17,709 nt of DNA, from the NCBI GenBank assembly GCA_005881495.1, contig VBHI01000340.1, forward strand, positions 1 to 17,709, read 5' to 3'. Source of the stretch: Chloroflexota bacterium (lineage in GTDB: Bacteria > Chloroflexota > Ktedonobacteria > Ktedonobacterales > Ktedonobacteraceae). The translations under genes were made by a program, and so were the position numbers. Under the pieces are notes generated by a model. That model was not told the DNA's origin. It saw only the letters and a program-made list of their open reading frames with translations, and ran no database searches. This document shows positions 15,632 to 17,709 of the stretch, one piece after another (the first letter of the stretch is position 1; each line of letters starts with the position of its first letter).

Positions 15632-15698
15632 GAGCGTCCATTCGTTGCGCCCTTGTACGTGGATCAGCTTTCCAGAGAGGCGCAATAAATGGACGCTC
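15632..15698 (+). terminator. Long stem-loop at the end of the cox cluster, candidate terminator
   Basis: GAGCGTCCATT (15632-15642) pairs with AATGGACGCTC (15688-15698), and TTGCGCC (15645-15651) with GGCGCAA (15679-15685), leaving a 27-base loop. The left arm begins immediately after the methyltransferase TAA. A TTTT follows a few bases after the right arm, so intrinsic termination is plausible but weak by the usual standard. Confidence 0.5.
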
Positions 15699-15746
15699 CC
15701 AATTTTACCCAAATGTGCTATGTGGAGTGGTGGATTGAGCAAGATA

Positions 15747-15755
15747 TGCTATACT
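15747..15755 (+). promoter_or_regulatory. Extended -10 promoter for the unknown gene at 15821
   Basis: TGCTATACT is a clean extended -10, 66 bases before the start of the next gene and downstream of the stem-loop that ends the cox cluster. No -35 consensus is seen. Confidence 0.45.
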
Positions 15756-15820
15756 GTCCCTTGATGTTTCACCTTATTTCATGACCGGCGATAATTTGTT
15801 GAAAAAGCGTTCAGAGGTTG

Positions 15821-16540
15821 ATGATGCACTGGCAAGATAATAGCGATGAGAAGAAACAGCAACAATGGCAATCCCGTGTTACGCGAGAGAGATTAGACCT
15901 TTCAGCTTCGGTAGAAGAGGCATTGATCGACGAATCTGCTCAGGAAGTCCTGGAATTGGAAGAGTTTGATGACTTTGTCCCTGATGTGGAAAAAGCCATG
16001 CTCATTCCACCGTGCCTGAGCATTCAATCCAAACAATTGCCTGCCGTTCGTACGCTGCCAAAGGCACGCACTGATCATCTTCCTATCGCGACAAAAGAAG
16101 GGGTGGTCTTCCCTAAAACGGAGTTTCCCAGAACAGTACCGAACAAGAGGCGTTCTCCTTTGCACACGACAAAGGTACACTTGCAGGTTGTTCCCAAGCC
16201 TCAGGCAATCGCAAGGGCTGCCAGCGTTGATGTATCTCGTTCTAAGACGGCTACGAATCCCGGGTTGCCAGCAGTAGAGAGCTTTGAGGGGCGCTTTGCA
16301 TCGCCTTTACGCGAAGGTAGCGCAGCAACGACTGGCTCGGCCAACTTTGAAAGGGATCAATCCGAGGTGATGGTTGCCAATGCTCATATTACAGCAACGA
16401 GCGTTGTGGTTGTGGTGCTCACAGCTGATCCAGGTCCAGTAGTAGTACAATACGTTTCACTCCAGCCAGCAGTGGGTTTTACCGTCCATTTAAGTGCGCC
16501 TGCGAAAAATCCGACCACCTTCAACTATCGAATTTGCTAG
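15821..16540 (+). CDS. Hypothetical protein with low-complexity N-terminus and beta-rich C-terminal domain
   Basis: A 239-residue protein I cannot name. Residues 1-60 are charged and helical (Gln/Glu/Asp-rich); 60-180 are Pro/Lys/Thr/Ser-rich and probably disordered; the last 60 residues form a hydrophobic, beta-rich unit (ANAHITATSVVVVVLTADPG, then VQYVSLQPAVGFTVHLSAP and FNYRIC). That unit looks like a small C-terminal module I associate with repeat-type or surface-exposed proteins, in the pattern 'V-x-L-T-x-D-P-G ... Q-P-G-x-G-F-T-V-x-L-x-A'. No signal peptide or membrane helix. The start is ATG 15821 or 15824 (AGAGG at 15813-15817 fits 15824 better). It has its own promoter and faces the kinase gene with a 38-base gap. 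Confidence 0.75.
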   Translation: MMHWQDNSDEKKQQQWQSRVTRERLDLSASVEEALIDESAQEVLELEEFDDFVPDVEKAMLIPPCLSIQSKQLPAVRTLPKARTDHLPIATKEGVVFPKTEFPRTVPNKRRSPLHTTKVHLQVVPKPQAIARAASVDVSRSKTATNPGLPAVESFEGRFASPLREGSAATTGSANFERDQSEVMVANAHITATSVVVVVLTADPGPVVVQYVSLQPAVGFTVHLSAPAKNPTTFNYRIC

Positions 16541-16578
16541 GATTGCGTGCTGCTGTGTACTCTCCAATGCCGCGCTTG

Positions 16579-17709
16579 CTAGAGTTCACCAGCGGCCGTT
16601 TCTCTTTCTAGAGGTGATGAAGGTAAACTGAAAATAAAGCGGCTACCCTGACCAGAGATACCGGCGCTTTCTGCTCGGATGGTGCCGCCATGCATCCGGA
16701 TAAGTTCCGCGACAATATAAAGGCCGAGCCCTATCCCTCTTGTCCTCTGCCCATCGATGTTGGACCCTCGATAGAAACGTTCAAAGAGTCGGGGCAGCGC
16801 ATCTTGAGGGATACCAATACCAGTATCTTCCACGCATACGTCGATAGTTTGCCTCCCGTTGCCCTCTTTGCTCTCATGCTGGCAGAGGGAGATAGTAATG
16901 GGACCGCCGAATGGGCTGTATTTAATGGCATTCTGTAACAGGTTGGCTAGAACCTGTTTAAGCCGTGCGTCGTCTCCAATGACAATGTAGGGGTGATCGC
17001 TGGGTGCTATTTGACAACTGATCTGGTGTACCGCTGAAGTGGCGCTGTGGGCTGCTACCACATGTTCAGCAATCTCTGCCAGATCGATTGGTTCTGATTT
17101 GATGACCAGTTGTTTGCGATTGATCTGTGTTACTTCTAAGAAAGTATTGACAATGTTGGTCAACTGGTGCGACTGTTCTTCAATTGCAGTGAGACTATCG
17201 TTCACCCTTTGAATGGTCTGCGGTTCAGTGCCCTTTCGTAACGCACGTAAACCAACCTGGCTGTGAGTAAGAATAACGGTAAGTGGAGAACGAAACTCAT
17301 GTGCAGTAATAGCCAGAAACTCGTCTTTAAGAGCGTTTGCTTCGCGCATCGCGGCCTCGCTGGTGCGAGCCTTTATAGCTTCTTCCTGCCAGCGAGCCTG
17401 CTCAATTGCCAGCCCGGCAAGCTGTGCAATACCTTCGATGACTGCCATGTCCCAGATTGAAAATTCTTGAGGTCGGGATTGCCGTTCCTCTTTACTGGGT
17501 GCAGTACCCGTGTTATGCGATGAGAAGCGATCCACTATCATCAGACCCAATAGGCGATGATTATGGGTGATCGGGGCGGCAAGCACCATCGTCTGATTGA
17601 TTGGATGGTGCTGCTTATCATCCTGCTCGGCATTGATGATGGTGGCGTGCCCCTCCAGTACCTGGTTGCGGAACCCTTGATACTCGTTTTCAGCGGGTGA
17701 AAGCCAGAG
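16579..17709 (-). CDS. GAF-domain sensor histidine kinase, C-terminal part, cut by window edge
   Basis: Minus-strand frame open to the right edge, 376 residues visible; the internal ATG at 17589 is not the start because the frame continues upstream with GAF-like sequence. Order: end of a GAF domain (visible residues 1-105, with LLGLMIVDRF), a short coiled coil (105-130), HisKA with the phospho-accepting His in AHEFRSPLTVI (about residue 137), and HATPase_c with the N box LANLLQNAIKYSP, G1 DTGIGIP, the FERFYR F box and G2 GIGLGLYIVAELIRMHGG. All catalytic boxes are intact, so an active soluble kinase is expected; the signal and partner regulator lie outside the window. It converges with the unknown gene at 15821-16540. 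Confidence 0.93.
   Translation of the reverse strand, partial: LWLSPAENEYQGFRNQVLEGHATIINAEQDDKQHHPINQTMVLAAPITHNHRLLGLMIVDRFSSHNTGTAPSKEERQSRPQEFSIWDMAVIEGIAQLAGLAIEQARWQEEAIKARTSEAAMREANALKDEFLAITAHEFRSPLTVILTHSQVGLRALRKGTEPQTIQRVNDSLTAIEEQSHQLTNIVNTFLEVTQINRKQLVIKSEPIDLAEIAEHVVAAHSATSAVHQISCQIAPSDHPYIVIGDDARLKQVLANLLQNAIKYSPFGGPITISLCQHESKEGNGRQTIDVCVEDTGIGIPQDALPRLFERFYRGSNIDGQRTRGIGLGLYIVAELIRMHGGTIRAESAGISGQGSRFIFSLPSSPLERETAAGEL

Overview
The window looks like a chromosomal piece of a Ktedonobacteria-type member of the Chloroflexota. This is inferred from gene content: a form I aerobic CO dehydrogenase cluster, an FtcD/FolD folate pair, GAF sensor kinases, a GH15 enzyme, a probable HEARO-type RNA, moderate GC and frequent extended -10 promoters. 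No rRNA, tRNA or CRISPR array was found.

Layout. The left edge (1-604, minus) is the N-terminal part of a heavy-metal P-type ATPase. Divergent from it is a two-gene folate operon (985-2516): a cyclodeaminase/cyclohydrolase-family protein translationally coupled to FolD. The FolD keeps Tyr50, Gln98 and Asp121 but has Ile where the cyclohydrolase Lys54 should be, so the two proteins may split the C1 reactions. Downstream of folD is a roughly 590-base non-coding block rich in hairpins; its first 210 bases resemble a stand-alone HEARO (IscB omega) RNA. A minus-strand pair of unknown membrane proteins (3111-4874), a 588-base AT-rich gap, a GH15 glucoamylase/trehalase-like enzyme (5463-7445), a perfect 66-bp palindrome (7466-7531) and an RlmI-like rRNA methyltransferase (7601-8806) follow.

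The main system is at 8820-15631. A decayed two-component remnant (a sensor-kinase N-terminus joined out of frame to the middle of a response regulator) leads directly into coxM-coxS-coxL. CoxL carries the AYRCSFR loop that defines form I (true, Mo-Cu) CO dehydrogenase. The next gene is an XdhC/CoxF-type maturation factor with an extra C-terminal YHS metal-binding domain, then a short CoxG without a membrane tail, then a class I methyltransferase. Together these would make, mature and connect an enzyme that oxidises CO and passes the electrons to the respiratory chain.

The right edge has an unknown low-complexity protein with a conserved-looking beta-rich C-terminus (15821-16540) and, convergent to it, a GAF/HisKA/HATPase sensor kinase that runs off the window (16579-17709).
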